Source of the DNA: Larus michahellis
Lineage: Eukaryota; Chordata; Aves; Charadriiformes; Laridae
NCBI RefSeq assembly: GCF_964199755.1
Contig: NC_133903.1
Span: forward strand, 57,542,739-57,606,738
Direction: 5' to 3'
Length of the DNA: 64,000 nt
Numbering within the stretch: the stretch's first letter is position 1; each line of letters opens with the position of its first letter. Under the pieces are notes generated by a model. That model was not told the DNA's origin, did no database searches, and worked only from the letters and a program-made list of their open reading frames with translations. The position numbers were made by a program, and so were the translations under genes. Positions 23,285 to 37,391 of the stretch are shown one piece after another.

Positions 23285-26200
23285 CTATTATAAATAAAGC
23301 ATAAATATAATTTATAAATAAACAGATGTCTATTTGATAGAAATTTAATAAATACATCATTTTTAATGAAGATACGTGTCTCTGAATTTCCTCTAACCGC
23401 CAAAGCAGAAATGCAATTTATCCCATCTTAAGACCCTAACCAGGGGTCTTTAAAAAACAAAACAGAACAACTATTTCACTGAATACAAGAGTCATTTCAC
23501 ACCCCTTATTGTCTAAAACATGTGGACTTAAGGCATAAGCAAGGGCGTAACCGAGGAAGAGTACGTAGCTCAAATGCTTTGACTATAAAAAGTGAGCTGC
23601 ATGTTGTATTGTCTTAATCTGAAAGAGACTGAAGAATTAAATTACAGGCACATTTCATGTTTTAAGTTTCTTGTAAGAATCAGACTCCTCTAAAATTTAG
23701 TTGCCTGCTCTACTGTCAGTATCTCCTCTACCTGGACTGCCCTCACTGTCACCTTTATTTGCAAAATACCCGCTAATCATAGTTAATGAGACCACTAAGA
23801 TAACTACAGTTTATTAGAGGATGTCAGCTTTAACCAGCCACCAGGCCACACCTTAACTTCTACATCCTGTAATTTACTCTGCCAAATGGCAAGATTAATT
23901 AGCAGTCACTGTCATTATAGGGGAGGCATACACAATTCTTCCTGGAAAAGTCACCCAGCATTGGACCCACACTGACCAGACGCATCTGCAGACATGACCC
24001 AATGCCTGAAAACACGTGAGAAGTCGCAATGATACCACAGGTGACACACAGCTGTGTTTCTTCCAATGCCGTCATTTTAAGGGCTACCCCTGGTGTTGGG
24101 TGCAATAAACAGCTCTTGCTAACTCAGTCTGCAAACAGCAACAAGAAAATAAGGAGGTAAGATTATTAACTTTTGAAAGACTGTGTTTCTTTTTTGATTT
24201 GCCACCACTTATTGTCCCTCTTTTTCCCATATTCTGCTCTCCTTGTCACAAACCTGTCCCCCATAGGCAGCAGGGTCCTGCTGACAGGAGCACAACCCAA
24301 GGGCTCGCTGTGCTTCTGTCCTTGGGGGCTGCCGAGCCCTGGGGAGAGCCACCGCGAGGGGCTCCAACACCCGCACCAGGAGCCAGGGAAGGTCAGACTG
24401 GACGTTAAAACGTAGATGTCTAAAATGAGAAAAACACTTACATTGCAAATGTTTCATTCATTTGAATGAAATGTTCTTGTGCAGCAACCTAAAGTTATTC
24501 CGGTTCTGCATACAATGTCAAGCAAAAACATCGGTTCTGTTTCTTTGTGTCCTGGAGTAAAACAAAAATTCATGTTTTACGAAACAGTCTTTGGGCTACT
24601 TCCACAGTTACACTTAACCACATGGATTGCACATACTCATTTCTCCTGAGGTTTAAGGAACTACGCAGCATGCGTGCACGGATACTCTCATTTTGAGCAA
24701 AGCCACACTATTCACACAGACCCGTGAATGCAAAGTTTAAATGTGGAATTTCACCAAGTTCTACTATGAACCCTATTTAAACAAAGTAGGATTTACAATG
24801 AATGCTCTACAAGAAGAGATCTTTCTAGCAAATTCTGGGATTAGCCTAAAGGAAGTGTGAGACAATAGATTTTAACATTTTAATAAACATGTGATTCCCC
24901 GGAGAAATTAGAAATTAAAAAAGAGATCAGTTGTTGTGGTCTGCATGCCAGATTGTTGCTCTCCTTCTGCACTGATCCTCCATCTCGCTGTTCTCGCAGT
25001 GTTTACTGAGATAAACCCACATCTCTTCCTGCAGCTCTCTGCGTTCGTAGCCCTGTGGCTCCAGCTAGCCCTAGCAAGCCCCAGGGAGGCTGGCGGCCGG
25101 GCAGGTGACCGGGGACAGCAGCCACAGCTCGGTAGGGACGGCCATGCCCCACACCCTGCCTGGGGAAGGCAAGGGCTGGGCAGCCAGATGGGTGACACAG
25201 CCAGCCCTGTGCCTGGCCACAGCCCCGCAGCAGGGCCAGCCCTGTGCCCTACACGTCCCCAGGGCCACCAGCACAGATGGGACGGGACGCAGGGCGAGAG
25301 CGGGGTGGGGGCTGTGGGGACAGCCCTTGGCACCAGCCAGGGCTCCGATAACCGGGCTGGAACTGCCGCTGTGAGACAAAGAGCCAGAGCCCGCTCCACG
25401 CACAACTCTTCCGCACCTCACACTCTCCTGCTTTGTCCTCTCTTCAAGCGTGCTACAAATGCACCCCGGCTTGTTTCCCTTGGAGTCAGGTACAGGCTTG
25501 AGGATGCTTTTTTCCCCTGTAATTCCACCCACAGCTACCTGGGGAATGAGTTATACAAATATTGACAGAGAATTCTACATAACAAAAATATTTGTCATTT
25601 TTGTTTCCCCCAGTGTTAGGATTCTGTGTCAGGGTGCAAGGTGCCTGTTTCAGTGAATATGGCCATTAGCAGACACAACAAACAGGATCAGAAGATATGT
25701 TTTCAAATAGGATTGGTGATGCAAGCCCTCTTTAAAACCAGTCCCCCATATCAGGATGACACCCAGGCAGGAGGAGTCACTGCGCAGAAGGTGGTCCCTG
25801 CCCAGGGACAAGGTGCTCCTGGGCACCGCTGATGTCCTGCATGGGGAGACCCGATAACTCCTGGAGACACCTGGAGAGCACGCGCATCTGGGTAAGAAAT
25901 GCAAGTATCTTGCTCTATGTTTAAACAAGAAGCAATTTCTCCTGGCCTGTGCTTCCTAGGGAACTGCACACAGATTGAAGTTTCAGTAAATATTAAAATA
26001 CACACAAGAAGCCTCAGAATAGCACCACAGAAGCAGCATTCCCAGTTCCAGTCAGAGGAATTCTGTCTGCCTGTAACTGCTAATGCAGCACAACGTATGG
26101 AAGCACCAAAACGCCCAAGCCGGAGTAACTGGAGTTACACAGAGCCCTGAGCTCTCATCCCAGTAACAGACTGCAGCTGAAATGAGAGCAAGTACGCCGA

Positions 26201-29200
26201 GAACAGCTTTAATCTCAAGTACCCACTGCTACATCATTGTTGGGTACCATTTCACATCACCGAGAAGCCAGTGCACAGGCTCGGGAGTAGGGAGACAGGC
26301 TGAGGTGCCCGCTTCTCCAGGATCGGAGACAGCAGCATGGTTTACTAAGTCGGGTTTGCATCATCTGCCATAAGAAAACAAGGGGAGACATGCTGTATTT
26401 ATATGAGGTGGCTCAATTCATATATCATCTCGGCAAAACAGAAGCCTATGTTATTTCTGTCATTAGTTATAATTAGAGAACTCTAATCAACCCCCTGCCT
26501 GCCCCAGTACTCAAAAGTGTTTGAATCTGCAATTTTACTTGTGTTCTTCATTAAAGAAGAGGAAAAAAGGAAAAAGTCATTCATGAAATTCCCATCCATA
26601 TAAAGGATTTTTATTTTAGGTTTTACCTTCAACATCAACCTTTTGATCTTTTAAATAGGAATGCAGTTCTCTTCCCGTACCCTCTCCAATAATAATTCTC
26701 TCTGTGCATAAATTTATGTAATGCCTATTAAAGACTAGACATTTCTCATTCCTCTTCAGCAATAATTACAGGACTTTTGTGCAGAGATAGACAAGAAATA
26801 TTAAGAGAAGATAAAGATCTTTAAGACAACCACAGGAGGTATTCGTTGTGCACACTTTCTGTTGCAGAAGGGCAAAATTACTCAAAAAGCTCCAGCATCT
26901 TGAGTCTCAACTACTTCCAACAGATGGTGCTGATGACATAATTACTAATGATTAAATTTCAACTTTTATTAGTGAAGGATTTTTAAAGGCACAGGTAAGC
27001 AGCATCAAGCTCAGACTGAGATCTTCACTGGGGCTGCCCAGGTGCCACGACACTGAATTTCACCTCCGCCCACTCCACTGCTTTCTTTCTACAATTCTAT
27101 GAGGTTCCACACAAACGCTGGACAAAAGCCTGTTCCCATGCACACTGCTGAAGTCAAGAGTATTATCTACCACATCCTCATAGGGTGTCATAGGTCTCAT
27201 AGGATGCTGGATTTAAGAGGTTCATGGAGATTAGAGTGACAATTATCATCCTTTTTTACTCTATCGTATCACTGCCCAAAAAGGTACCAGCCATATGTGC
27301 TATAACACGAGCAAAGGCTTCATTTAAGCCAAGTATTTCACTCTTGCAACTAAAAATGCATGCTACTAACAGAGAGCCAAGGAGGTCTGCCTGGCACTTC
27401 TACGCTTGCAGGAAATCGATACAAGAGACTTACGCAGCTGATTTCAGAAACCACGCTGCACATCAAGGGATGTAAAGAAGGTGAAAAAATGCAAAAAGGT
27501 TCTGCTTTGAGCAAGAACGCAAAAGTGCTGATTGCTAGAATCACGAGTCTGTGGCAAAACCTGCTAGTCAAAAGTCTGAGGGGAATATCCTTGTTTTCCC
27601 CAGAAACCCAGCACAGTTTACTCGTTTTGTTGCAGGCATAGCTAATTGCCTATGTGCTGTAAAGACCCAGTGAAACTTTAAATTAAAGTTTCTTTCTGCC
27701 TTGTGGAGAAAAAGTGTCCCTCTGAACCTAGAATGGAATAGGCAGAAGCCCCAGAACAGAATATGTTTGGCTCTCTTGGTAAATAACCCCACGTGTCAAA
27801 CATGTGGCCCAACTGCCAGCTCTAAACCACCCCAAGCACGTGCAGAACTCAAGGAGTAATCAGGCCAGGATTTAATGGGCGCCTGGATCCCATGGGTTTC
27901 AGCATTACTGAAGTATGCATGCAAGAACCTTTCCTGACAGGCTTTCCGAACTGGAATCAGAAAGTGTAACATTCATTGAGCCGGACAGACCTGTCTCAGT
28001 TTCATCAGATTTCCACATTCCTGTCTTTTAGAAAGGAGCTATGAGATAGCGTAACACCAGGCAGCGTGTGTGCCGGTCCCACCAGACGGTGTGCCAGATG
28101 GAGTGCAGTCAGGTGAGCTGCAGCAGCAAAAGAGCAAAAGAGAGGAATGAGTTACAAGCTGTTTAATCAGCTTCTCTGGAATAAGATATGTGGTGGCTCT
28201 CATTTATCCATACTCTCAGAAATATAACTATCTCAGAACTCAACTACTTTTTGTTGATATAAGCCAAGTCAATGAACTAGGCAAACCGACAGACCCACAG
28301 CTTCTAGAGACGCCGTGACACCAGCTTGCTTACAAGCCTGTTATTCGTGTGGCCGCAATGCCAAGGACCCAGGTGTTCCCCTGGGATCTAGGGTGTTCAC
28401 AGCCTTAGCCATCACCCATCAGCAATCCTCCCTGGCAGAGATGGGCCTTGGACACCAGGCAGCACAGCTCTACAGGATGAAATAGCAATGTAGCTGGAAA
28501 ACGGTTAGAGGGCTTCTTGTGCCCTAGTGTCCGCTTGGCAGAAAGTTAAAAGGAACCCATTCACCAAAAACAACCAAAGGAGTTTTTGTGATGGGAAAAG
28601 CAAAGCTCCCCCACAGTCACCTCAGTAGTTCAGCCCAACATAGTAAAGGATATATTAATGTTCAACCTACAAAATCTGCCCCATACTACACAGATTCTGA
28701 TCTCCTGGACAGCTCATGAGAATCACTCCATGCCTAAGAAATCCCTTCCCAAAGTGGAAAGTCCAGGGCCCTTCTTGCCTTGCCAGGAGGGACGTTACCC
28801 TCCTTGTGCCCCAGGCTGCATGGAGACAACTGTAGCTCTAGAATGCAGAGCTGGGTTTTCTGGTAATGTACTCCTCTCCTCAGCGATCCATATCCACAGA
28901 CACCTCTGCCTGTGCTTCTGCTGCGGCAGCAGCCTGGCCCAGTCCCAACAGATGCCTGAGAAGCCGCTTGTACAGACTGCTGAGTCCCATGGAGTTGTTC
29001 AAGTAATCGCCTTGTATTGCACAGGTCTATTGCAGTCAATGTTTCAATTCTAAGTGGCTTATAGAGCCTACCATGAGCAACAAGCATATTTCCAGTTAAT
29101 TCATTCTGATTTCCCAGAAAAATTAAGAATAAAAACAATTAACAATCAATCATCATGACAGAATTGCAAGAACATATATCTACTTGCAAACTAAAACTAT

Positions 29201-30300
29201 GGACAGTTAAAAAGGCCTCCAAGGGTCCCCTGCACAGTTGCATGGGCTTGCTTTTCACTGCTGTCAAGCAACAAACACATTCATCCTGGCTGTGTCAACA
29301 CTCTTCTGGGAACTGTATTCAGCACTGATGGCACGGTAGCTCAGACATGGTGCTGCACCCCTCCAGGTTCTCAAATACTTCATTCAGCCAGGAGAGCTTC
29401 ACACAGTGGTTCTCTCAGCAGCAAAACCAAAGACACCAGTTTTCCTGCACTCTTCTTCATCTATCTTGGTATCCCTTTCTTCTCCTTTGATACCATATCA
29501 GCAACAGCTTGCTGAGTTCACATCTGTCCCAAGTCTGTTATTTCCCTTACATAAAGTTGCATGTTATTTGCTTCGCTTTAGTCAGAGACATGGTTCTTCT
29601 ATCAAAAGCTTGTTCCATTTTGTGGGGAAGTCTCTTGGGTACCAAGCAAAGCAGCAGTGTGCAGAAGCCCTCACCCAGACCAACCACTGAGCGTGCACCA
29701 ATGTGTGACCTGTTTTTCTAGACACCTGGCAGAACCTGAAACACCAGGCAGAGGAAAATATTTTTAGCATTGGTCACCTCTCCCAAATTTCTCCTGCTCC
29801 AGGAAATGGAAAGTGTTCTCTCTGCAAAGTTACTCAGGAAAAAATGGACCAAGTATTCAGTTCAGTTTCTTAACAAATAAGGCTACCTGGCAAAGTACAG
29901 CATTCATGTATGCACAATCTCACAGCCAGTCCCCACGTAATCAGCTTGTAACGCCTCACCAGTCTCAGCTAGCTCTGACAGAGGAATAGAGAGCCATCTC
30001 CCAAATTCTTAGTGAAAATAGGTGGCCAAATAGCAGAAGGATCTTACTAATATTCTTATTGATGGAGAAAGTGCAACAAAAGCCTGCCTCCAGCATGGGA
30101 GGGATCCCTCACATGAAGGACATCTGATGGAGCTATCAGTGAAGATCTGTACCTAGCTAAGGTTTCCCACGTTCAGGGAAAGTGTCACTCCTATGGAGTC
30201 TCTGGAATCTATCAGGTGTTGAACTCTTGCTGTAACTGGAGTAGTGACATTAAAAATCTGATCTATCACGTATTATAAATGGATTAGAAATGAGGATTTT

Positions 30301-31460
30301 TGGACAATTTCTTGAATCTCCCCCATGGGCGGCACCTGGTCCTGCTGTGGCTCTTCTGCCCACCACCAGATCTCCAGCCGACAAGGCAACCCAGCGTCAC
30401 GCCTGGCTCCTGCCTTTGGGTGAGGCAGCCTCTAGGGGTATGATTTGGGAATCCTGTTCCTGTGCCCTGCATGTCCCAGAACTGCTACCTTTTCACTTCA
30501 TGTACCTATGGGCAGGACTAAGGCCTTGACCTGCAGTGAGATCTGTTAGGAACTGTCTCTCCCTGTTTCCAGCGCAGGTTCCCAGCCCTGCAAGCACCAA
30601 GCGGACGCTGTCTGCTGCCTCTGCACTGGACTCTCATGGCTGCCTGTAGCGGCCTCCAGCTCTCCACGGAGCCTCTGTCTCTGCCACGCTCTTTCCCCAG
30701 CCCCAGTCCTGCCCAGACGTCATCCGTAGCCGTTTCCAGATGACAGCCATTGCCTTGGGCTGTGTTATTTTCCACAGGGTGTGTCATTCTTGGCACTGTT
30801 TCCTGAGACAGCGGCTTTGAGCTCCACGTTGCTGAGCCTCTGCTCACCACATCCTCACAGAGCAGGCAGCTCACCCTGCCCGGCCTTGCTGGCTTGTCAG
30901 GTGCCCATAGCAAAAGCCAGGTCTCCCATAGTCCCTTGTTCTCCCCGTATTTTGTCCCCAAACCTGGCCGCAGCAGCCTTCCCCTGCCTGCCCTCCCCTT
31001 CCCCAGGCTGGTCTCCGTCCGCAGCAGCAGGAGAAGCTGCAGCGGGGCAGGGCTGGCAGGAGCAGCTGGCCTGGGGCTGTCTCCCACCAGGGATGATCCG
31101 ACGGTGACCCTGGTGTGGGCTGACGGGCTTGGGGCCAGTGGGCAGAGCAGTGGGTGAGTGAGACCCCAGGAGAGGATGCCCAGTGCCATCACGGCCCTGA
31201 CATGGCCGTCCCTCCGGCGCAGGGGGAATGGTCCTTTCCCTCCTCTCCCGCCACCTGCAGCCTCCTCCTCTGCCCAAAGCCACCTCTGCCCAGGCGTGGG
31301 GGACACCGGGTGGCCCGAGGGTGCCAGTGGGAGCAGCACCGCCAGCAGCACGGCCACCATAGCTGGTGTCCAGCTCCCCCGCGGCCCCGCTGCCTCTCCA
31401 GGCTCTGCTCCTGGTGCCCAGACTCCCACAACAGGGTGCGTGTTCATGCCTGCAATGGGG
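30301..31460. other. GC-rich patch with long minus-strand open frame, unassigned
   Basis: About 1.1 kb of GC-rich DNA carries a 309-codon open frame on the minus strand (30518-31447) and an overlapping 214-codon frame. The 309-codon translation has a hydrophobic MVAVLLAVLLPLAPSG segment from residue 30, but no domain I recognise. Frames on the other strand are also open for 100 codons or more, which suggests composition. I do not call a gene. Confidence 0.3.
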
Positions 31461-32970
31461 CAGGTTAAATCTTGTCTTCAGTGTGGAATTAAGCCGAAAG
31501 AAACACACTTTTTTAATAGAAATTAACCCCAAAGACCTCACCCTGCCTCAAGGTTTTTATTCGCCTGCCTCAAATAAAACCCACGTATGTGGTTTCATGT
31601 TTGAGACTGGGCCTGCTAAAGCACGACCTCTGCTTTTGCCCTCGTAGCCAAGCACAGAGCAAGCCCTGCAATGGCTGGCGGCTCACTCAGTGCTCGCAGG
31701 GGCAGGACTGTGTGTTTCACCACTGAGGTTTGGGGGCATCAGGGCTTGGGACCGGGGTGACAGCTCGGTCACTCCTGGCCTTTCATGAGGTGGCCCAGGG
31801 GAGCTCTCTGACAGGGCTCACCATGCCAGTGGGCTGTAACTCAATGGCACCTCTGGTTCCCTGGGACAAGTCTATGTCCTGAGCCCCCGAGACTTCAGAG
31901 GAGGCTCCAGAGGCCCAGAGTGGAACCAGTGACAGAAGGAAATTACTCTGAAAACTGCTGAAAATTAGAGAGAAACAGTTTGAGAAGTATTGCCAGAATA
32001 ACTGTAGTTTACCTGAAAGCACTACAGACAGGATTACTTCGTAAACAAGCAAATTTTCCTATGTATGTATCATGTGACAATATTTCACGATGCACCATAT
32101 CTGGGATATATCGATCAGCACAAAGGAGAACCAAAAGGAACAGCGACCGCAACCTAACCTGTGCCTCTTACTTATGTTGTAATTGTTTTTATCGCAGCCT
32201 TATTTAGGCAGACTGCAAATTACATCCCTAACTGGATTGTGACCAGATTTGTGAAAGGGGCTGCGAGGGTAACCACAACTCGAGACGCTGTTTCGCCCTT
32301 CCTGGCAGGAGCGGAGGAGTCATTTTACAAGGATCAGCAATAATTGCTACAAGGCCACAAGGGGAGTTTATGCAGAAGCTCCCCAATTGCCTATCGTGAC
32401 CTGTCAGACGTACAACGGTGCAAAGCAAATAGTGTAGCTTCTAAAAATAAAACTCACAAATGTTTGTGAAAATTTTTAAAACACAGAAAATGACAAAGTG
32501 ACTGCTGAAGCTACAGGAGTGTTCTGTATTCAGTAGTGTAGATCACAGTGAATCTAATAGTCATGTCTTCCAACAGCTGAATCTTGGTGGGGAAATGAGC
32601 TTTTGCATTGTGAATAGCATACTAGGTCCTCTTTGCATTGAAAAGTGATTTAAAACTTCCCTGAGGTAGGCTTTTGCCCCCCTTTGTGGCCACCAATGCT
32701 TCAGTAATAATTGAAGGCAGAAATAATCTATTTACTTGGTAATTTTCAAGACAACAATTAACCAAATGCTTTCAGCTTTGGCAATACACCATCGTTTGCC
32801 ATTGGTAATATTAGCCTGAACTTCAGGGGATACTGTTCTTGTTTATGGATTCATGAAAAATAAAAATTACTTTGCGTCCAGCTAAATGCCTAGGTCCCAG
32901 GCTGCAAAATAGAGCAGAGGAAGCTCAACGTAGATAAGAATTTCACCTTAAAAGTTGTGTAAAACAAGTC
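31461..32970. other. Intergenic, no gene seen
   Basis: Becomes AT-rich to the right. Nothing recognised. Confidence 0.55.
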
Positions 32971-33034
32971 ATAGATTCACAGAATCATAGAAGATCTTGA
33001 ATTGGAAGGGACCCATAAGGATCATCGAGTCCAG
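32971..33034 (-). repeat. CR1 LINE 3' tip
   Basis: attcacagaatcatagaag, then ttggaagggacccataagg and atcatcgagtccag: about 60 bp of the inverted CR1 3' end, with two terminal repeat units visible. Confidence 0.88.
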
Positions 33035-35919
33035 GGATAAGCACAGGTACACAAGGTCAGGATTATCTGAGAGTCTTAAAGATGTAGATGGAGGTTGTAG
33101 AAAGCTTGCTTCAGAGATTAAACTTTCACTAAGTGCAAAAAATGTTCTGTGTTACAGTCTTCAAATTGAAAGTGAACGCGTGCACACTGAAGTTCACAAT
33201 GCAATAAAGGAATGGCAGGTTAGAAGAAAGGGTTAATGAGGAATTATCTGATTACAAATGTAACTAATGTAAAAAGCACATCAGAAAACAGCAGAAGAAA
33301 ATAGGAAGCCACGCACTTTGATTTTAAAATAGCTGATTTCAACAAACAAACTTAACCTGATTCAGTCACACAAGGGGAAAAAAAAAAGTTTACTTTTCAG
33401 GAAATCCTTAGCATTACTAAATGACTGAAATTTAACAAAAGACTGATTATGAATTGTTTATCTGAATAAGATTTTGTAGTGAGAGATTCAGCAGAGCTCA
33501 AGCCTCAGTAGCCCAGTATTAACGCCCAAAGTCTGTTTTCAAATACTGTTACTATCCTCAATTTCTTAAAACTTGTGGAATTTATCATGTCCTTAAATGC
33601 AGTAAGAACATTTTCGTGTGTTAATAAATTCGGACAGAGTGCAGAAAACTGCTGAACATAGATTTTTCTAGGACTGGGCTTAAGGTAAAAGCCAAAGTCA
33701 AAAGATATGTTAAAAAACTTTCTTATTTGATTCAAAACGGCCAAGACATATGAAAACAAAATCCAATAGTCTGAACAATAACAATAATGACGAAATTGAG
33801 TTGTATATTTGAAGACAGTGGAAATATACACTGGAGGGAAAAATACATGTCACATTAGGGAGCTGCTGTTTCCCGAAAACGTTCCTTCAGAGAATTTTCC
33901 TTTGTTTTCCATGCGCTCTATTATTTTCATCCAAGAAAGGCAGACGAACTAACCAAGTGTCAGAGCTAGCAATGCTGTTGCCATTCTCCTGGACACACAG
34001 CACAGCCCAGGCGAGCGGGCATGGATAGAGGGATGTGGAGACACAGGGAATTTCAGGTGAGAAACAGCGAAGGCCAGAGTGGTGACTGCTGGCACGTGCT
34101 TTTCCCTACACTTCCCAAACTCCTCCACAGACGGCTCCTTGCAACAATTTCCCTAAAAAGCCATTTCCATTTACTATAGCAAGGAAACACCACTGACCAC
34201 TACTCATTTAAGGAAAAATAATCTGCCTTTTTGTTGAGGAACCATAAAAATAAGTACAATGAGAAGAAAAAATAAGCAGACATGGATCATGTCGGACACA
34301 GAACCCTAATCCATCGCTGTCACCTGATTTTTAGCTGTCTCCTACTTCCAGCTGTTCCTCACCACAGCACCTCAGGCTCTCAGCCGGTGGCACTGGGAGC
34401 TGGTGCCTTTGGAGCCAGTGCTCTGAGCGTGGTGTGGGGCTGAGCCCTGGCCAGAGCGGTAACCGCGCCATTCCTCTGACAGGCTTATTACTTGTTCCTC
34501 TGCCAGTTCCACCAGTCTGCCCATGGCCCTGCGCAGCACATGCGAACAAAGGGGTGCATACATCGCCCTGTCCTCAGGGAGAACCTCTGCGCAGAGCAGG
34601 GCCAGGATCCCACTCCGCCAGGACAGGCTGGACACGCACTGTGACCAAGCCTGCCGTAGGCTCAGCCAGGCGAGGGGTGGGATGTGGCCATCGGGAAAGG
34701 GAAGGGATGCATAAGTTTTAGTTTTGGATTTGGGGAGACCTTTGCCACCAGCAGTTAGCCCCATGCTCCCAGTTGCTCCTGCGTTAGTTAGTGTTTGGGC
34801 TGCTTGGCTAATTGTGGCATGCGAACGGCAGGCTGCACAGATGTCAGATGTCACGCTCTATCTGATGAAGAGGTCTCTGCCTCGGGCTGTTTATATATGA
34901 CCTACCAGAATTTCCTGCTGCATGATGAAATAATTAGGGGGCCCTCATGCAGGGAATAATGTTGCGAGTAGGTTGCAAAGGCATTACACATACAAAAAGA
35001 AAATCCTAAGCATTTTCCTTATCTGTGATATAATCTTCCAAGACTCCTTACATACATTCAACTTGTTTGTATTATTTCTTTTAAAGTTCTTCATGCAGAT
35101 GCTAAATGAAGGCTTCAGAAAGTTTAGCAGCATGCTTTCCTTTATGCTCAGATTACATAGTGGGAATAGTGGCATAAGCAAACAGGAAAAAAGGGAGATT
35201 TATTTGTTTGTTTTAAATCAAGATTGCTTTTTGCCTCTTAAGGCAGCAAACTCTAAACTGTGGATAGTTTAATAGAAGTTGATCCTGTCATCAGGAGGAG
35301 TCTCATTTTTGTGGCTCTTCTTTTTTCTAATCAGTTTTAATTCACAACTGGTTTTATCCATAAAGAGAATCTCCATATGCCCACAGACGCTCATGTACTG
35401 ATTGATCTCAGACCTCTCCCCTCCCAGCTCACTGCACCAGAAAACCAACTGGATCCCACCCTCGGCTTCAGTCTGGAACAGCTTACCCATGACTACCAAA
35501 CTTTCAGGTAAAACCTAGAAACCTGAGGTGAGACTCTGACCTCGCGTGTCCTGAATACGTCCAAGGCAGGTGAACTGGGTCATTCTGCTGGCTGGCAGCG
35601 GTGGGGACGCCAGCCCGGGCAGGAGCTTGGTGGGCAGCTCTGTTCAGAAGCACCCTCAAAGCAGAGACCCACCCAGCCGCTCGCTCATGCCAGGGGCATG
35701 CCCAGAGCCCCAGCCCCGGCTCTGCAGCCCCCAGATGGGTTCTCTGGGAAAGCTGCAGGCAGCGGGTATGGCCTGCTGCGCACACACGGTCCTCTGAGAA
35801 AACCCCTGGTGTCCACAAATCGAGTTTCAATGAGGTTGGCGATCTCAGGCAAGAGTTGGAAGTCATCTTACAGGAAAAAGTTCGTTGCATTTTCTGCATT
35901 GGGGAACTGGTTCCCTAGG
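33035..35919. other. Intergenic, one unassigned open frame
   Basis: A minus-strand frame of 160 codons (34372-34854) has a helix-like central stretch (WRSGILALLCAEVLPEDRA, then SHVLRRAMGRLVELAEEQVI), less biased than the other desert frames. I do not recognise a family. There is no poly-A tail or flanking duplication to show a retrocopy. The remainder is AT-rich without features. Confidence 0.35.
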
Positions 35920-36286
35920 CTGGAAAATGAGGAGAGTTTGAGAGAGCTGGGACTCTTCAGTCTAGAGAAGAGAGGGCTTGGAGGGGGTCTTATCCATGTG
36001 TGTAAATACCTGGTAGGAGGGGAGGAGGAAGAGGCAGCCCACCGACAGGACAAGAGGCAACGGGCACACACTGAAACACAGGAAGCTCTGTCTAAACACG
36101 AGGAGACATTTTTTCACTGCGAGGGTGGTCAAACACTAACAGACGTTGCCCAGAGAAGCTGCGGACTCTCCATCTGTGGAGATATTAAGAACTCATCCTG
36201 GTGTAGCTGACCCTGCTCGAGCAGTGGGGTTGCACCAGGCGATCTCCAGAGACCCCTCCCAACCACAGCTATCCTATGACCCTGTG
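35920..36286 (+). repeat. CR1 LINE fragment (3' region)
   Basis: The + frame reads SLRELGLFSLEKRGLGG, the CR1 ORF2 C-terminal motif, then degenerates. It is followed by gccattcagagctgc-like 3' UTR sequence, tccctcccaaccacagctatc, and a decayed ATCCTATGACCCTGTG tip. It is about 365 bp, and frameshifts or mutations have removed coding ability. Confidence 0.88.
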
Positions 36287-36935
36287 AAAATAGCCATAAG
36301 GTTGTTTGTTAGAGTGAAAACACTCTGATGTGCCTAGAAAGTCTTCCTGCAAGCCCGTTGAATTTGCACTTATTCTATCAACTACTGCTAGTGCAGTGAA
36401 AAACATCATGCTATATTCTTTCAGTTTGGAGACAGACAGAGAGTTGTTACCCTTCCCTGCCATTCTTACTGCTTGTGTGACTTCACGGGCTGCTGTCAGC
36501 CTCGGGACATTCCCTCTGTTTTTCTCAGAGCGATTACCTGCTTGGATAGATATTTTGTTTAGAAATGTAAATATTTTCATTCTGTTTTTCCTGTTTCCAA
36601 AGCACATTACCATTATTCTACTAAGGGAGGCTTAGAAATGGCATTCTTATTGTTTTTGAGAAGACAAAAATATTAGATAAATCTTGCAGTTCAGATTAAG
36701 AAAATTAATTTTCAGATTTGGTGCGTAACTCGTAGCCAGCTAGCCTGGATTTTTACTCACTCATCTGAAGGGAGCATGCATTAGTCATAAGCATATCATT
36801 AAATAATCAAATCTTTCCAGGCAGTTAATCAAAATGGGGTATTCTTACAGAACTGGAGTAGTAAGCAAGGATATGATGAAGAAATACCTAGACAGAATAA
36901 ATTAATAAGTCAAAGTTTTTTCTAAATTTCTGTTA
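36287..36935. other. Intergenic between CR1 fragments
   Basis: AT-rich, nothing recognised. Confidence 0.5.
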
Positions 36936-37052
36936 TCACAAATCATAAAATAATTTTGGTTGGAAGAAACCTTAGAAGGCAATCTGGCAACCTTCACTCA
37001 AAGCAGGGACACTTTGAAAGTAGATAAGGTTTGAATGTCTCCAAGGACGGCA
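36936..37052 (-). repeat. Old, diverged CR1 3' fragment
   Basis: tcacaaatcataaaataattttgg, then ttggaagaaaccttagaagg and a tttgaatgtctccaaggacgg tail follow the inverted CR1 3' pattern with many substitutions. It is clearly older than the copies at 2.1 and 33.0 kb. Confidence 0.75.
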
Positions 37053-37391
37053 GCAGATGAGGACTAGCCAGCCCCCACATCGTTTACCTTCACTTCTTAA
37101 TCTTACTGACAGACCTGCTATGTGAACCTCTGTAGCCTACATTTACGCAAAGTATCAGTAACAAACAAACAAACAAAAAAAGAGGTAAATGCACCTTCTC
37201 ATTAGCAATTGCGCATTAGCTGCTAACCAGCCAGATCCTGTTTGAGGGGACCAGTGGGTGCAAATCGAGAACACTTTTGTCTCAGCAAGGTCAACTGGTA
37301 TTTTTGGCTGAGATCACTACACACCTTTTTCCTTCTGGTGTCTTGACTTCTCATTCACTCTCCTTTTTAACTTTGACCTTTGATGCATCGT

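Larger units (their letters stand above)
19371..30300. other. Intergenic, about 11 kb, no gene seen
   Basis: Mostly AT-rich, apparently single-copy DNA. GC-rich, low-CpG patches occur at about 24250-24420 and 25060-25400. It contains the palindrome at 23262 and a 16-nt exact repeat (TTGCAGACAGGTCTTC at 21073 and 21116). Open frames of 60-209 codons show no domain or family motif. Confidence 0.55.
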
